A stretch of DNA of 64,000 nucleotides from Athripsodes cinereus (taxonomy: Eukaryota > Arthropoda > Insecta > Trichoptera > Leptoceridae): NCBI GenBank assembly GCA_947579605.1, contig OX388325.1:1669572-1733571 (forward strand), given 5' to 3'. Shown here piece by piece: positions 43,171 through 55,527 of the stretch. The translations under genes were made by a program, and so were the position numbers. Each line of letters starts with the position of its first letter. The stretch's first letter is position 1. The notes under the pieces were generated by a model. It worked only from the letters and a program-made list of their open reading frames with translations. It did no database searches and was not told where the DNA came from.

Positions 43171-43803
43171 GTTACCTATATAATTTTTTACTATCATGAG
43201 CCAAAATAATATTATCCTTACATATATAATGCACCTATGTAATATATAATTATAATGTTCTAGATAAATTATTGTAATTATAATTTATGTCCTTTGCATC
43301 TACTTTGTAAGCACTTTCCATAGACACATTACCGTAGACTAGAGTCGTAGTAGGTATCTACTTATTCTCTCAGAAATCAGGTCTTAAAAAGTTAAATTAA
43401 CCAGCAGCCGGAAAAGTATTCAACTTCATTGCTCCGACTCCACTTAGACGGGAGATTTTGATTCGTTCGTGATCTGAAATGCGGGAGATCTTAAATTAAT
43501 GATAGCTTCAATTGTTTACATCAAATAATGTATCTGATGGTGGATGGCGCTCACAGTAGCTGCCTGAAGCCTTAGACGCCTTGCTTTTAAAATAAAAATA
43601 TTGTCTTAAATCGATTCATAACAACAAAATCGTAGTGCTTATATAAATCTTAGTATTTTTATAAAGAAAAAATATGTTTCGGTGCTTTACTAACATAAGA
43701 TTAAATAAAAGTTACAAAATAAAAAATAATAAGATCATTGAATAAAAATTGTGACAATAAAATGTAAAATGAAACATATAATTTAAGTATCTTCTGGCAT
43801 ATC
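43171..43803. other. No gene seen
   Basis: AT-rich. 43400-43600 is slightly GC-richer without a frame. Confidence 0.45.
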
Positions 43804-43804
43804 T

Positions 43805-44083
43805 ATAGACCATTAAAGGATGACGTCACAGAAAAATCATTGAGGGGCATCAGGCATCCCAACACAACAGACGATTACGGTGTAATATTAGGTGGAACGC
43901 CTAAAGAATACCTATAATCAAAAAAAACTGTCAGTGTCGATTTTTTTATTATTTTGTCGTCTGACTTTCTTTTTTTTCTCTTATGGCATAACATCCTACA
44001 AGGATGATTTGCGCAATCTGACTGTTTGCCCCCCAAGCAAAAGCAAATCCATAGACAAGACCACGTGACCTTTTATGGTCTAT
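43805..44083. mobile_element. Small TIR element, possibly Tc1/mariner-type MITE
   Basis: TAGACCATTAAAGG...TGACGTCAC at the left and, complemented, TAGACCATAAAAGGTCACGTG at the right. About 280 bp. TA flanks one side only clearly. No ORF. Confidence 0.45.
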
Positions 44084-44621
44084 TGTTCATTATAATACCA
44101 AATTAAATCAAAGAAAATTTAAAGTAAAGTTACTAAGGTACTTATAAAAATAATCATTTGATTAAAAATATGTGCGCCCTTGCGGTGATTTTTCACAAAA
44201 CGCAACAAATAAGTTGTCTAGAATATTATTATTATTATTATCTCTATTGGTTTTCCACTTTTCTCGATAAGATTTTGTTTATCATAAATAATACATTGTG
44301 TAAACTCTTTAATCAAGATGACAGATTGGTTTTTCCATCTGCGAGTTGTGCTTCAATCCAGTAATCTGTTATAACAAAAATCCAAATAATATTCTGAACA
44401 TTAATACAATGAATAATTCCTAAGAAGTTTGAAGAAATTCCTCAAAGTTTTTGAGGAATTTACTGCCCCCAGCTCGGTGAATATTTGGGTACAAGATAAA
44501 GGCAATCTAATTTGTAAAGAATATTTTATCCAAAAGTTCTGTCCACCAGATGTAATAATATTTATCTTTATGGTATAGATTTGTAACGTAGTACTTATTT
44601 TTTCAGAAAACCTGTTCCACA
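44084..44621. other. No gene recognised
   Basis: Two frames of 68 (+) and 78 (-) codons are present but have no recognisable features. Confidence 0.4.
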
Positions 44622-44864
44622 ATGAATAATAATACAAATAATTTATTATGCTTTCCTACTGCACATCCTATATACCTGACAAAGCTATTGAAGGACCTCT
44701 ACAATAAAACAAATTCAATATCCTACAAACTTTGCAACATCAATGTGTTAGTTGCATTATCAATTTTTATTCCTTTGAATTTTTATCGTGTACACACAGT
44801 ATTCCAAGTTGTTGGGGTTTATTACGGTATTAAGATTTCATGGAAAGATAATTCTTATCAATAG
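44622..44864 (+). CDS. Hypothetical 80-aa ORF
   Basis: ATG 44622 (MNNNTNNLLCFPTAHP) to TAG 44862-44864. A TTTTTTCAG just upstream (about 44600-44609) could be a splice acceptor. Middle part VLVALSIFIPLNFYRVHTVF is hydrophobic enough for one membrane segment. I do not recognise it; it may be chance. Confidence 0.2.
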   Translation: MNNNTNNLLCFPTAHPIYLTKLLKDLYNKTNSISYKLCNINVLVALSIFIPLNFYRVHTVFQVVGVYYGIKISWKDNSYQ

Positions 44865-46154
44865 GTAAATTAATTTTCTTTACAAAAGAAATAAAATATT
44901 GCGAAACAAATGTAGATAATCTTAATGTCTATGTTATCTTGATACCTACAAATAAATAAGTACATATGAGTGTTTTTCATGAAATTCAAATCAATTGGGT
45001 AATTATCTAAATAAATAACATCGGTCACGTCGCACCCAGTCCTCCTTATATAAGAAAGCAGTGGCGGTGCACGGTGATAGATGCCCTCTGTATAATAATA
45101 TTTAATACCTATGAATATACTTCTAAATAAAGCTTTTTACATGCAACTAGCCAGCAGACGAGTAGCATGTAACAAACATACAACTTTTCCTCTCTGTGAC
45201 AACAAAAATAAAAATATTCTGGTTCTTTGGCAAACCTCATCGCCAATTTTACGATGTAAACTTTCTTTATTTTTTCCTACACCTGAATCTTATAGGACAC
45301 TCGAAAAATTACGAAAAAGAGTCGGAGAAAAATTATTTTCCGGTTGCTCCACGGAACAAATCCACACATAAATATTTGAGTCCGTTCGTATGTATCTACG
45401 CATGTATGTTCGTATGTCCTTAATGGACTCTGAAATTAGGAAAGACAGAAGTAAAATAATACACTCTTTATGAGGTCTCATCTTCTAGGCAGGTTTAAGG
45501 CTAAACACATTTGAAATATCTTATATATTGATAAAGACATTACAATTTTAATGAGACCATGTCACAAAAATTGCTTTGAAAATGTACGGAAATTTATAAA
45601 AGATAAACTAAATAGTCAAACATTTTTCATTCCAATGAATTAATTTCAAAATGGATATAACAATAAATACAACAACACGGAAATGAAATATTTGGAGATA
45701 AAATGTAGTGTTTGCTAATGATTAAAAATCCTGAATTGTATGAATGAAATTAAATTGCAAATTTTTGACATTTTGAGCGATTTTCATAATGGAAGACATT
45801 ACGAGACCATAGAAAACTATACTGTAGAATAAGAATAGCACTATGTACAAAATCCATAAACAATTATTTTTTAATAAGTAGGTACATTAAGTACCTTAGT
45901 TTTAGCCATGAGTACCTATTTATTTTCAAAATTTTTTTTACATGGATTATGAAATATTTGAAAGTGTTCATCCATCCTTTAAGGTTTCTTTTAGGAATAT
46001 AGGAGGAGAGTACGTAGATGACAATTTTTTCTTTATCCTTTTTAATTTCATGGCGAATCACTCGAATACCTATTAGGTACCAATTGAGGTAACACTTTTT
46101 TATTGATCTGTTTTTTCTTTTCTTATTTATGTATAGGTAGGCATTTGAGGCGTC
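44865..46154. other. No gene recognised
   Basis: Overlapping short frames at 45111-45480 on both strands and one at 45864-46163 (minus, Lys/Ile-rich) lack any family features. No terminal repeats. Confidence 0.4.
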
Positions 46155-46560
46155 AAACTTCAAGTTTTTACATTAGGATGAGAATTTCAGTACATTTGTC
46201 CACGTAGGTACCTGCCTATTTTTGAAAATTAAATATGGGCATTCGGGGTGGACATCAAACTTTTTTATTGGGAGCAGGTTATATACTTTTTCCATGTAGG
46301 TACCTACATTTTTTTGCTTAAATATGCGGACATGTGGGGTGTATAACTTCAATATTTTCATTGGGAAGAGGTTTTAACATCTTATATTCATATAGATACC
46401 TACCATTTATTGCTTGAATATGGACATGTGGGGTTTCAAACTTCAAGATTTTTCATTGGGAAGAGGTTTTAAGATCTTATATTCATGTAGATACTTACCA
46501 TTATTTGCTTAAATATGGACATGTGGGGTGTTAAACTTCAAGATTTTTCATTGGTCTGAG
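46155..46560. repeat. About 95-bp tandem repeat, four diverged copies
   Basis: The motif TTTTTCATTGGGAAGAGGTT with GGACATGTGGGGTG and ACTTCAAGATT recurs roughly every 95 bp (TTTCA at 46356, 46451 and 46546; older copies before). Copies get more alike toward the right. Non-coding. Confidence 0.8.
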
Positions 46561-47555
46561 GCTTATTACAACATTATGGTCAATACAATACTCAAGTCTG
46601 TAGGTATAGGTATGGGTACAGTTGAACATTATTTATTTATTCAACCAAATATATACGGCTTACGCCATTTACAAAATATCAAAAAAATACTATAAAATAT
46701 ACACCTGCGCATTCATACAAATATACATACATAATAATACCTACAAATATAATACAACTTTGTCAATCAATATGCTATGTTTCCAAATTACCGATAAATA
46801 AATTATCTCCAAGTATTCGGTACGTCACTGTGCAATGAAATTATGAAAACATAATTCTCCATATCAGTCATTACATCTTATTACTCGAATCTTATCTTAT
46901 TTTTAATGTTTCTTAATCTATACAATATACTAGTCCCATATTCCATTTGTTATTATTATTATGAAAAATATTAAGGAGTTGTTTACGTACCAAATTCATC
47001 AATTCTAGGACATTACATCCACGTCATAATATAAACATAAATAAATACATTAAAATAATGAGAATCTCGGAAACATAAAGGAAGGTATCCACGTCAGAAG
47101 TTACAGAATAATATATTGTATTACATTAAATATTCAGGATACAATAATACTTATTAAAATAGAAGGTTTATAAGTTCCTCCTTAACGTCTTCTCTAAGTC
47201 TACATAGTTTGTATCTACAAATAAAACTCCGTTATGCCTGTCCATTAATAGAACGACAACAATAAAAGGTCATGTCGCAAAACAAAGCCTCCACCTAAAT
47301 AGATCTCATAAAAGTTTTCGTTTTCCCATTCCCGGTAAAAACTATTCCGGATGGAAGACCTATGTCATCCAGTCTTTTCTGTAAACTTTCGAGAGTCCTG
47401 TAAAAAGCAGGTTTCGTAAAATATCACATAATATTAGACAGTTAACCCATCCTGTATGTCTGATTTATAAATTGAATGAATACCTATATTATATTGTATT
47501 ACATCTTTGGTTTACCTCTTTGTTCTGGTGCACTCGGTACGTTATAACTATTCCT
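46561..47555. other. No gene recognised
   Basis: AT-rich. At 47290-47410 the minus strand reads RTLESLQKRLDDIGLPSGIV and FTGNGKTKTFMRSI before a stop, a possible short exon or repeat-derived scrap; I cannot identify it. Confidence 0.3.
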
Positions 47556-47940
47556 GCTCATAGATCATCTTCTTTTACTTTACAAGCAGCACAGTTATAG
47601 AATGATTTACCTCCATTGGTCAGACTTTCTCCTGCAATTTCCACATTCAAAGGTAGACTGAAGCTTGATTGTAACATCACTATAATATTTCTCTCAATAA
47701 TCCATATCATACTCTCCTCTCCTTATTGTGTGTGTTCATGTATTTATTTATTTCATTGCTCTTTTCAGTCTTTTCCTAAACTACTACTACTACTACACTA
47801 TCACGACATATCCTACAAATGGGGCAGCCAGCTGCACGTCAAAAACATGCAAGCCGTCCTCTCCTTCACAACGAAATATTAAGACATTCAGGAACTGAGT
47901 TTTGATGATCACAATTCCCTATTCTTCTAATTATTATTTA
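47556..47940 (+). pseudogene. LINE C-terminal end
   Basis: Reads AAQL, a stop, then NDLPPLVRLSPAISTFKGRL K. LW..LP..(I/V)R.S.SI..FK..L is the final motif of Jockey/CR1-type proteins. The following hydrophobic frame (to 47882) is 3' UTR. Truncated to the last 40 codons. Confidence 0.65.
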
Positions 47941-48239
47941 TTTATGTATTTTGTTTAGTGGAAGGGGTAGGTACATATGTAGTTTGTATTATAATGTTTT
48001 TTTTTACTAAAGAATGTTTATTAATATAATAATAATAATAAAATTTATTCATCAACATAGTACAAGACAACAAATCAAATATAAATCCTTAAAATGACAT
48101 TTGAAATACTAAAAATTACAAAATTTTGTCCCCAGACAGCATCTTAGAACTGGTATAAGGGGCCTGAAAATCTTCAATTATTATGTCTTCAAAAAGCATA
48201 ATTATCTTAAAATTTTAATCGGTCGTAAAAGATTGTCGT
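47941..48239. other. LINE 3' tail-like sequence
   Basis: ATATAATAATAATAATAAAA at about 48020 followed by TTTATTCATCAACATAG resembles the tail of a minus-strand LINE. No ORF. Confidence 0.35.
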
Positions 48240-48760
48240 AAGGCAATAAAAAAATCAGGCAGAGAAAGTTGAAGTGCTATGTGTGGTCTGTAGTCTGTAC
48301 TGCTGTATGGCTCGGAAACTTGGACCCTGAAAGTGCACACTATGAACCGGTTGGAGGCATTCGAGATGTGGTTGCACAGGAGAATGCTTCGCATACGATG
48401 GACGGATTTGGTCAGCAGCTCGGAGGTTTTGAGAAGAGCCAATTGCAGTAGACAGCTGCTGAAGGACGTTATTGTCCGTAAGATTTCATATCTGGGTCAC
48501 GTTCTGCGGGCGATAAGTTTAGTTTGCTCCAGCTGATACTGATGGGGAAGATTGAGGAGCAGCGTGGTCCTGATAGAAGCCAAACGGCTTGGCTACGCAA
48601 CATAAGAGACTGGACCGGGATGAGACATGTGGGGAAGCTGTTCCGGGTCGCGCAAGATAGAGAAGCCTTCGCCAGAGTGATAACCAACTTCGGGGGGACC
48701 TGATACGGCATGAGAAGAAGAAAAAGGCAATCAACTCGGATTTTCCACAAGGTTGGTGCA
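48240..48760 (+). pseudogene. RTE-like reverse transcriptase C-terminus
   Basis: Over three frames: KCYVWSV...., TMNRLEAFEMWLHRRMLRIR, WTDLVSSSEVLRRANCSRQL, VRKISYLGHVLR, LQLILMGKIEEQRGPDRSQT, AWLRNIRDWTGMRHVGKLFR, VAQDREAFARVITNFGGT and stop. The order matches the copy at 54269-54763 exactly. At least two frameshifts. Confidence 0.8.
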
Positions 48761-48775
48761 ATAAAGTTTATTTAA

Positions 48776-49539
48776 TTATTTTACTCACTGGACACAAGTT
48801 GTCCATTCTGAGGCAGTAGAATTTTTCTTACTTTAGAAATTACTTTTGTAGACATTAGGTAAAGTATTTTGTAATTTAAATATAATATTCATTTTATTTT
48901 AATTTCTTTTACAAACAAACAGTTAATAATACACAGCCAAATCAATTACAATTAGTAAACCAGAAAAGTTTGTAAATATAATTTGGTATAATATATAATG
49001 CAACAATAACATATTGTAGTAGACAAGAAAAAAAAACAAGACTCTCATAGCACAATATGTAATCAATCATCTCCAATAAAGAAGAGAATAAAGGAATGGG
49101 ATAGGAACTAGGAGCAGAAAGAAAGGCATCAAATGATTATAATATGAAGAATACAACTTTGATATGATTATTTAAAAACAGAGATGATGTGATGAGTATA
49201 GAAAAAATGAAATTGAATGAATAATAAAAAATTTAAAGTATTGTTTTTCTTGCTACGGTCTAAAAATGTTCTTGATTTAAATTTTTTAAATATGTAAATT
49301 AAATGTTAGCGGGTAGGTGGTGTAACTAGCCGCCGCAGTTACTTTAGTAGATACATAATTTCTTAATTTCAGCTCACTATTCTGCAGTAGGTATACCTAA
49401 AGTGTCCCTTTAGGATTCGCAGAGAGGTTATAGATTAACAGATGTTCTCAACTAAACGTTATAAACAAACATTAAGGAGTTCATACTCCCATAAAAAGGT
49501 AGAATTCTGTTTCCCTTTTTTCTTTAGCCATTTTAATAA
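48776..49539. other. No gene seen
   Basis: A-rich, no frame, no repeat. GAAAGGAATGGGATAGGAACT-like purine-rich stretch near 49085-49130. Confidence 0.5.
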
Positions 49540-50243
49540 CAGCAGGGTTACTCTTGACGCAATCTAAATATGATCTTGATCTTGTATGTATAAAGGTTCC
49601 TCATGGGTTTTAATTTTTGTTTTTTTCGTGTATTCATACACAATGAGCAGTCCTGACACATCCCTAGCACTCTATCCTATCCCTGTATCCCATCATCTGT
49701 GTCGTGTCGCGTATCTGGAATTATTGTTTATATTGTTTTCACATTTACATATGTAGCTTGTTTTATGTGTATATTTGTTTTATTATTTTTTATGTATGCA
49801 TATATCTGAAAGTATTTATTTAATTTTATTTATTTATTACTTCTATTTTATTTTGTTTTTGTTTAGGTAATGGATTAGTTGGAATTTATATCGCGCTTTT
49901 GCGATAAACTCGCCCATTGCACAAATTTATTTGTTCAGTAAAAATTGCGACATGTTTATTTTCTAGTGTTAATTTTTTTGTGCAATAAAGATTATTATTT
50001 TTATTATTATCTTATCTTAATCTTAATGCTACGACGCGCGAAGTGACTATTAGTCAAAATCACGTGCATACTTACATAGATATATCTCGCCGTAGTGGTA
50101 GCGCGGTATTTTTTTCTGCAGCCCCTTCGCGCGTCGTATGATTAAGATCAAGACTAGATTAAGACTTTGTCAAGAGTAACCCTGCTGGTGACTTGGTCAA
50201 GAGTAACCCTGCTGGTGAGTTGGTCAAGAGTAACCCTGCTGGT
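49540..50243. mobile_element. TIR/foldback element ending in 27-bp repeats
   Basis: CAGCAGGGTTACTCTTGAC at 49540-49558, with GATCTTGATCTT following, is mirrored by its complement at 50169-50187. The right end then repeats the tip twice more in a 27-bp array (GTCAAGAGTAACCCTGCTGG, three copies to 50243). A second inverted pair lies inside: 50014-50043 and 50125-50154 (CTACGACGCGCGAAG). 49600-50010 looks like a LINE 3' UTR ending GCAATAAAGATTATTATT. No flanking duplication found. Confidence 0.65.
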
Positions 50244-51045
50244 CGCATCTAGATAGAGGACTACTTGTATGTTTATTGCTGAAATATCTACCTACCTAAT
50301 AATATATGTGTTATATAATATACAGTTATACCTACCTACATATTTATAACGTATAGGTATGTATTGATTGAGTATTATAGTTGCACCTTGATCTAAAGAT
50401 AAGATTAGCGAATTAAATGTATTATCAGATAAAGTATCATTATGTTGTTACATTAGATGCTACAGAGAAATATTAAATTACCAAATCACATCACTTAGTA
50501 TCGAAGACTCATCATAGAAAGTGCAAATTAAGTGTTCTCTTTATTCATCATACAGGTACTACCATTATAATAATATATAATTATATTACATACAAATAAA
50601 TTACTTTGTATTAGTATCTTTGGCATAATGATTTTTAAATATTTATTTATGACTATAGTTGATAGCTTCAACAATTTATTTAATTTTACAATATCGTAAT
50701 ATTATTGTGAAATCTATTCCCCGACAGCCTCGCCCACTCTGTTGATTATTTTATAGCAGACTGATTGCATGTAATATAATATATGCAAGTCCAAATAAAA
50801 GTTAAGAGAGTCAGAATGGGTGGCATAATATACACAATACCTCATTATCCCTGAACTGAAGATGTTCAGTCTCTCATACATTAGTTATATTTTACGAATA
50901 TCTGCTTTTTACATGACACTGGAAACCTTACAGAAGAAAGTGCGAGATTATATCTAATTATTATTATTTTTAATGTCACAAACTGTTACTCAGGATATTC
51001 TCCCTATTCTACATAAATTACAATAACATAAACTTGTTTCTGTGT
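50244..51045. other. No gene seen
   Basis: AT-rich with TAGGTATACC-type runs. No frame above 60 codons. Confidence 0.5.
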
Positions 51046-51195
51046 CAGTGTCATCCATTTCTGTGTCAGTTCTTCAATTTATCTGTGTCATTTAAAATAA
51101 ATTGCATCCGTTTCTGTGTCAGTTCGTTAAGTTTTACCCGTTTCTGTGTCAGTTCGTTAAGTTTCACCCGTTTCTGTGTCAGTTCGTTTAATTTC
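51046..51195. repeat. 30-bp tandem repeat
   Basis: CCGTTTCTGTGTCAGTTCGT recurs at 51108, 51138 and 51168 (exact 30-bp period), preceded by two degenerate copies from about 51040. Confidence 0.9.
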
Positions 51196-51734
51196 GTCTA
51201 ATTGTAAAAATTTAGTACTATTCTTCAAGTATTTAGATTTGCAGCCTTCTGTAGAATGATGTATTATGTTGCTTGTGGTAGTGCCAATATATTTCAACTA
51301 TTAAAAAGACGATGTGGTATGATTCCTGTACTTGAAAGAACTATTGGTATCTACTATTGCACTATGGTACTATGAAGAATGATCTTTTTCAAATTGTCCT
51401 GGGTTTGGGTGTTACATGTATTTGGGTGTTTAGTGCATTGTATATATGTGTATCGTAGTGTAAGTACCCATAATACAAGATTAGCTCGGTCTGTGTCTCG
51501 GGACTAGTTATTGTTACATTTTTTAAATTCTCATTATTATTTAACTATTTATTTATTTTATTTTTCAGTTCACTAAGGATAGTCTTCAAACAAGTTGTTT
51601 TGCTTTCTTATTCAGCGTTTCCACTTTATTAAGGTATGTAAACAATTTCTAATACTTAAATGAAATGATTTTTTTTTATTTCCCTCCTTACAATACATTC
51701 ACATTTGACAATTAATTATACATTATCATAGACA
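51196..51734. other. No gene seen
   Basis: No frame over 60 codons and no repeats recognised. Confidence 0.5.
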
Positions 51735-51926
51735 TCACATGTATGGTCTTACTTCGATAAAGTCTCTTTTTTCGGATTCCAAATTTTTCACCAGAGTTTC
51801 TGTGGTGTACTCCTGTACACCACAATTAAAGAAAAGGTTCTTTGGAGATAGCAAAAAGAAGTGGCGGTACACTTTCAATATTTTATTTACAACACAATAC
51901 TGAGTATTAGGTTCTACTATAACCAA
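51735..51926 (-). CDS. Hypothetical 63-aa ORF
   Basis: Minus strand, MVIVEPNTQYCVVNKILKVY ... NCGVQEYTTETLVKNLESEK ... FIEVRPYM. Composition is protein-like, but I recognise no family. A stretch with a possible hairpin (CACCTCCTAGTGAGGT, 51984-51999) lies upstream. Could be a transposon C-terminus. Confidence 0.2.
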   Translation of the reverse strand: MVIVEPNTQYCVVNKILKVYRHFFLLSPKNLFFNCGVQEYTTETLVKNLESEKRDFIEVRPYM

Positions 51927-52121
51927 TAGTTACTCAATGACTAGGACTTGCGTCTAACCGAGAGGCAGGTATCAAAAAGCCCCACCTCCTAGTGAGGTCT
52001 CAATATATTATAATGTATAATTATATTATATTGTAGGTAGCAGTAACTACTGCAACCATTGCTAGGAATGCAACAATAATACACTACACTCTCCCACACC
52101 AATCAGAAAACATCTACCATA

Positions 52122-52272
52122 GCCCGTAGACAATTTGTACTTGGCGATCGCCTACAAACGAATTTTCGTCAATAACTGCAACAATAACGCATAATTATAC
52201 GGTAGGTACGTGTAGGTAGATTGTCGAAAAGTTCGCCAGTAGACGATCGCTAAGTACAAATTGTCTACGGGC
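52122..52272. mobile_element. 151-bp MITE with 35-bp inverted repeats
   Basis: GCCCGTAGACAATTTGTACT at the left, its complement at the right (AGTACAAATTGTCTACGGGC), continuing imperfectly through GCGATCG.CTAC. No coding capacity; target duplication not clear. Confidence 0.8.
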
Positions 52273-52997
52273 TCTGAATCTCAAAAGAAATAGTTACCTA
52301 TCAATCCTAAAAATAAAATGCATTATAAATATTATATTCCAATATGACTCTATACAATAACTCAACGTTGTGACAGTGCCTTATACCTACATATTTCAAG
52401 ATTCTATATAATACAATTATTTGCAACAATTACAAATAATTGTCCCGGATTCTCCCATCCTTCCTGGTTGACTGGAAGCCATCTCCATCATCATAAGTCC
52501 CGGTCCTCAGTTGACTCCACCAGAGATCTCCCTCGTGATATGAAAGAAATTCAGAGCTTATTTGGACCAGATCACCATACACAATGGCTATGTTAATCTT
52601 TTCCTAACATAGACAGCTCTCACTACAATCTGATCAATGTCTTTCTTCCGAAATTGCCCTGTGTTTTTAATTCTAATGAGGACTATCCTATGTCCTAAAA
52701 CCTTTCCTATTTCCTTCAGCCATCTTGTTACTCCTATTATCCTTGGCAAGTACTGCTGTACCCAAATTAAATTCCTTTTTCCTCCCCCAGACAAAATTCG
52801 AACCCCTTGTAACTATCTTTACAAGTTTCCTGACTTATGTACCTTTTCTTATATCTACTACATTGTAGACATTTACATCCATTATTGTTATTCCACTTTT
52901 TCACAAAATTCTTGATTATATTCTCTATGTCAGTATTAAAATTAATTCAATAAAAATAATTTCTAGCAAATTATTTCAATTTCCCAATAACTGAATA
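52273..52997. other. Short opposing frames, no gene recognised
   Basis: 52588-52915 is open on both strands for 68-92 codons (plus: MSFFRNCPVFLILMRTILCP; minus: VQQYLPRIIGVTRWLKEIGK). Neither has a recognisable domain, though the minus frame (GVTRWLKEIGKVLGHRIVLI, RIKNTGQFRKKDIDQIVVRA) resembles the C-terminal LINE/host-like pattern W..LR; unassigned. Confidence 0.25.
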
Positions 52998-53005
52998 GTT
53001 TTTAC

Positions 53006-53460
53006 TAGAGATGCAACGAATAGTGTATTTGCCGAATACCGAATATTATGCAAGGTCATGTGCCGAATAACCGAATATTTGACGAATATTCGGCAAAACA
53101 ATAGCAAGAGCACATCTTCGTGTAGGTACATCATAAACATTATGTACTTGACTTGCAGCGCGGTACATTTTTCTAAATTTTTGTGTTCCAACATTAATAA
53201 TAACAATTATAATATTATGTTGTTTCTCTCCATATCAAATTAAATTAATTAATTAGGTATTTGAGGATTAATAATTATTCATCTGCAGCTGACAATGAAA
53301 TAGCAACAATCTACAAGCTATTAGTTCCTTCCAGTTTTACATTTGAACTATTCGGCAGAATACTGAATAATAGACCAAATATTCGGTATTCGGCCGAAGA
53401 GTAAAATGATGCCGAAAAGGCAGAATACCGAATAGTTGGCGAATATTCGTTGCATCTCTA
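53006..53460. mobile_element. hAT-like MITE
   Basis: TAGAGATGCAACGAAT at the left, its complement at the right. Flanks GTTTTTAC (52998-53005) and ATTTTTAC (53461-53468) agree at seven of eight bases. Subterminal ATTCGG/CCGAAT motifs on both sides. No transposase. Confidence 0.85.
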
Positions 53461-53657
53461 ATTTTTACCCAAATAATTCCATATAATATAATATTTAATT
53501 GAATCTGGAATAACAAGTCTGTCTCTGTAGAATAAGTAACCTTTGTACACCGTCAAAATCATATATCAAAGAGTACTCTTAACCAAGCCTTGAGTCGATT
53601 CATATCTAAGCGTCGAAACTCTGTGTCATGCACCCCTTAAGGAAGTTCACACATGTA

Positions 53658-54257
53658 TGTGTATCATATACAACATACCTACCTAGTTAATAATACCTAT
53701 TCAAATAGGTATTCTAACGGTGAGTGTGATCAATTGGAATGATTAATCTAGAGTGGTTCAAAATATGATTAACTCTGCAATTATGGCCAATAATGTTTTT
53801 CCAGTTACTTAAATAAATTTTGCCAATTTAAATTCATTTTTACTTTGCTCTGCGATTAATTTGGCATTACAGTTACAATTTTAATACAAAAACTCTATTT
53901 TTTGTTGTAACTCGAAATATTTTGAAAGCTTTTACATGTAACATTATTGTTTTTTTAGAGTTTTCAGCCCAATGTACTTTACACCTTCGCATGGAATCCG
54001 TACCTAATATTATTTTATTCCCTCATTCTGTTATTATAAATTTAATATTTTTTCCATTCCATTATAAATAACTGAACAATGTTTAATACCTAACATTTAA
54101 AACTATACCCGCTATACACGTAGATATATTAATTTTATCACACTTTCTCCATAATGGATTATTTTTGTTGAATATTTCTTGCACTTTCGAATAATAACAC
54201 AGCTAACATTCGATCCAGAGTCCAAAATACATAATAAGACATCTTTATTTTACATTT
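53658..54257. repeat. 600-bp direct repeat, left copy
   Basis: From TGTGTATCAT to TACATTT, matching 55528-56130 with a few percent of differences (for example TCTAACGGTG versus TCTATCGGTG). It abuts the 3' end of a minus-strand LINE at 54258. Confidence 0.93.
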
Positions 54258-55527
54258 CTTCTTCTTCTTCATGTGTCTTGCCGGGTCCCCCCGACGTTGA
54301 CGACCATTTGAGAGAAAGCTTCCCTGTCCTGGGCGGCGCGAAACAGCTCCTCCACGGTTCTGACACCGGTCCACTGTCGAATGTTTCGAAGCCAGGAGAG
54401 TTGTCTTCTGCCAACCCCTCTGTGGCCCTTGATCTTCCCCTTCATGACGAGCTGGAGTATAGTGTACTTGCTACCTCTCATTACATGGCCAAAATATGAT
54501 ATTTTACGGAGCTTAATAGTGGTGAACAATTCTCTATTTACATTGGCTCTACGTAAAACGTCAATGTTTGTTATCATATTGGTCCAGGATATTCTTAGCA
54601 TTTTACGGTGGATCCACATTTCAAACGCTTCAAGGCGGTTAATTATATTAACTTTAAGAGTCCACGCCTCTACACCGTAAAGTAAGACCGACCATACATA
54701 ACATTTGACCATTCTTTGTCTCAGCTTTAGGTTTATATTGTCGTCACAAAGAAGGTTTTTCATTTTATTAAATGCTATTCGTGCCGCTTATATTCTGCAT
54801 TTTATTTCAGTGTCAGGGTCTAATTTCTCAGTGATTATGCTTTCCAAGTACTTGAACTGTTTCACCCTTTCGATAGCAACACCCTTTAGTGCAAGATAGA
54901 CATTTGGATGACTTTCTCGGCTAAAAACCATCATTTTAGTTTTGCTCACATTAATGTTTAACCCAAAACGTTCACCAGTGGCGTTAATTTTATCGAACAG
55001 TTCTTGAAGGTCCTTTAAACTGTCCGCAACAAGAACAGTGTCATCTGCATATCTGATATTATTGATGACCACTCCATTGACCTTCACACCGATATTTGTG
55101 TCAGTTAGCGCTTCCTTAAAGACCAAGTCAGAGTACAGATTTAATAAAGTTGGTGAGAGAATATTTTTCATCTAAAATTCTAAACTCGTCCAATTTATTT
55201 CTAATGCTGCGTGCATTAGAGTACAGCATTGTTAGTGGTTGATAAAATTCACATCTCTATTTTGACATTGTGAGTGATTATGAGCAGAACTGGTCTTTAT
55301 ACAAACTTCCTTTTCTTCTTCATCAGCCTTCGTTAAGTCGATCAATGGTATATTAATGATTGTATTATTTGTACTCACCGAGGGTTGCAGATTTGTCAGT
55401 ACTTGATCCACCAGTGAGAGTCGGCTGACATTGACATCAATTAGTTTAACATTTCTGTAAATGTTGCACATGTTATATTGACTGCAATTACACTTAAATA
55501 TTTTCATATTATGATCAATGTTATGAC
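54258..55527 (-). mobile_element. Chimeric, internally deleted LINE
   Basis: Minus orientation. 3' end is a GAA-repeat tail (54258-54270) after TGA. The reverse transcriptase C-terminus occupies 54269-55170; upstream of 55170 the sequence changes to the start of a CR1-like endonuclease (MLYSNARSIRNKLDEFRI) preceded by a further frame (55232-55549). It is bordered on both sides by the 600-bp direct repeat. Confidence 0.75.
54269..55171 (-). pseudogene. RTE-like reverse transcriptase, C-terminal half
   Basis: Reads LSPTLLNLYSDLVFKEAL, GVVINNIRYADDTVLVADSL (YADD), SKTKMMVFSRE, then a nonsense TAA at about 54782 inside EIKCRI/AARIAFNKMKNL, then MVKCYVWSVLLYGVEAWTLK, INRLEAFEMWIHRKMLRISW, VLRRANVNRELF, RKISYFGHVMRG and GVGRRQLSWLRNIRQWTGVR to TGA near 54269. 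Motif B and everything before it are absent. Same family as 48240-48760. Confidence 0.85.

Noticed and set aside
51950..52005. Possible tRNA-like hairpin CACCTCCTAGTGAGGT
   Set aside because: No cloverleaf, no T-loop GTTCRA and no acceptor pairing.
54269..54763. Separate gene of 164 aa
   Set aside because: It is the C-terminal part of the adjacent reverse transcriptase, cut off by one nonsense codon.
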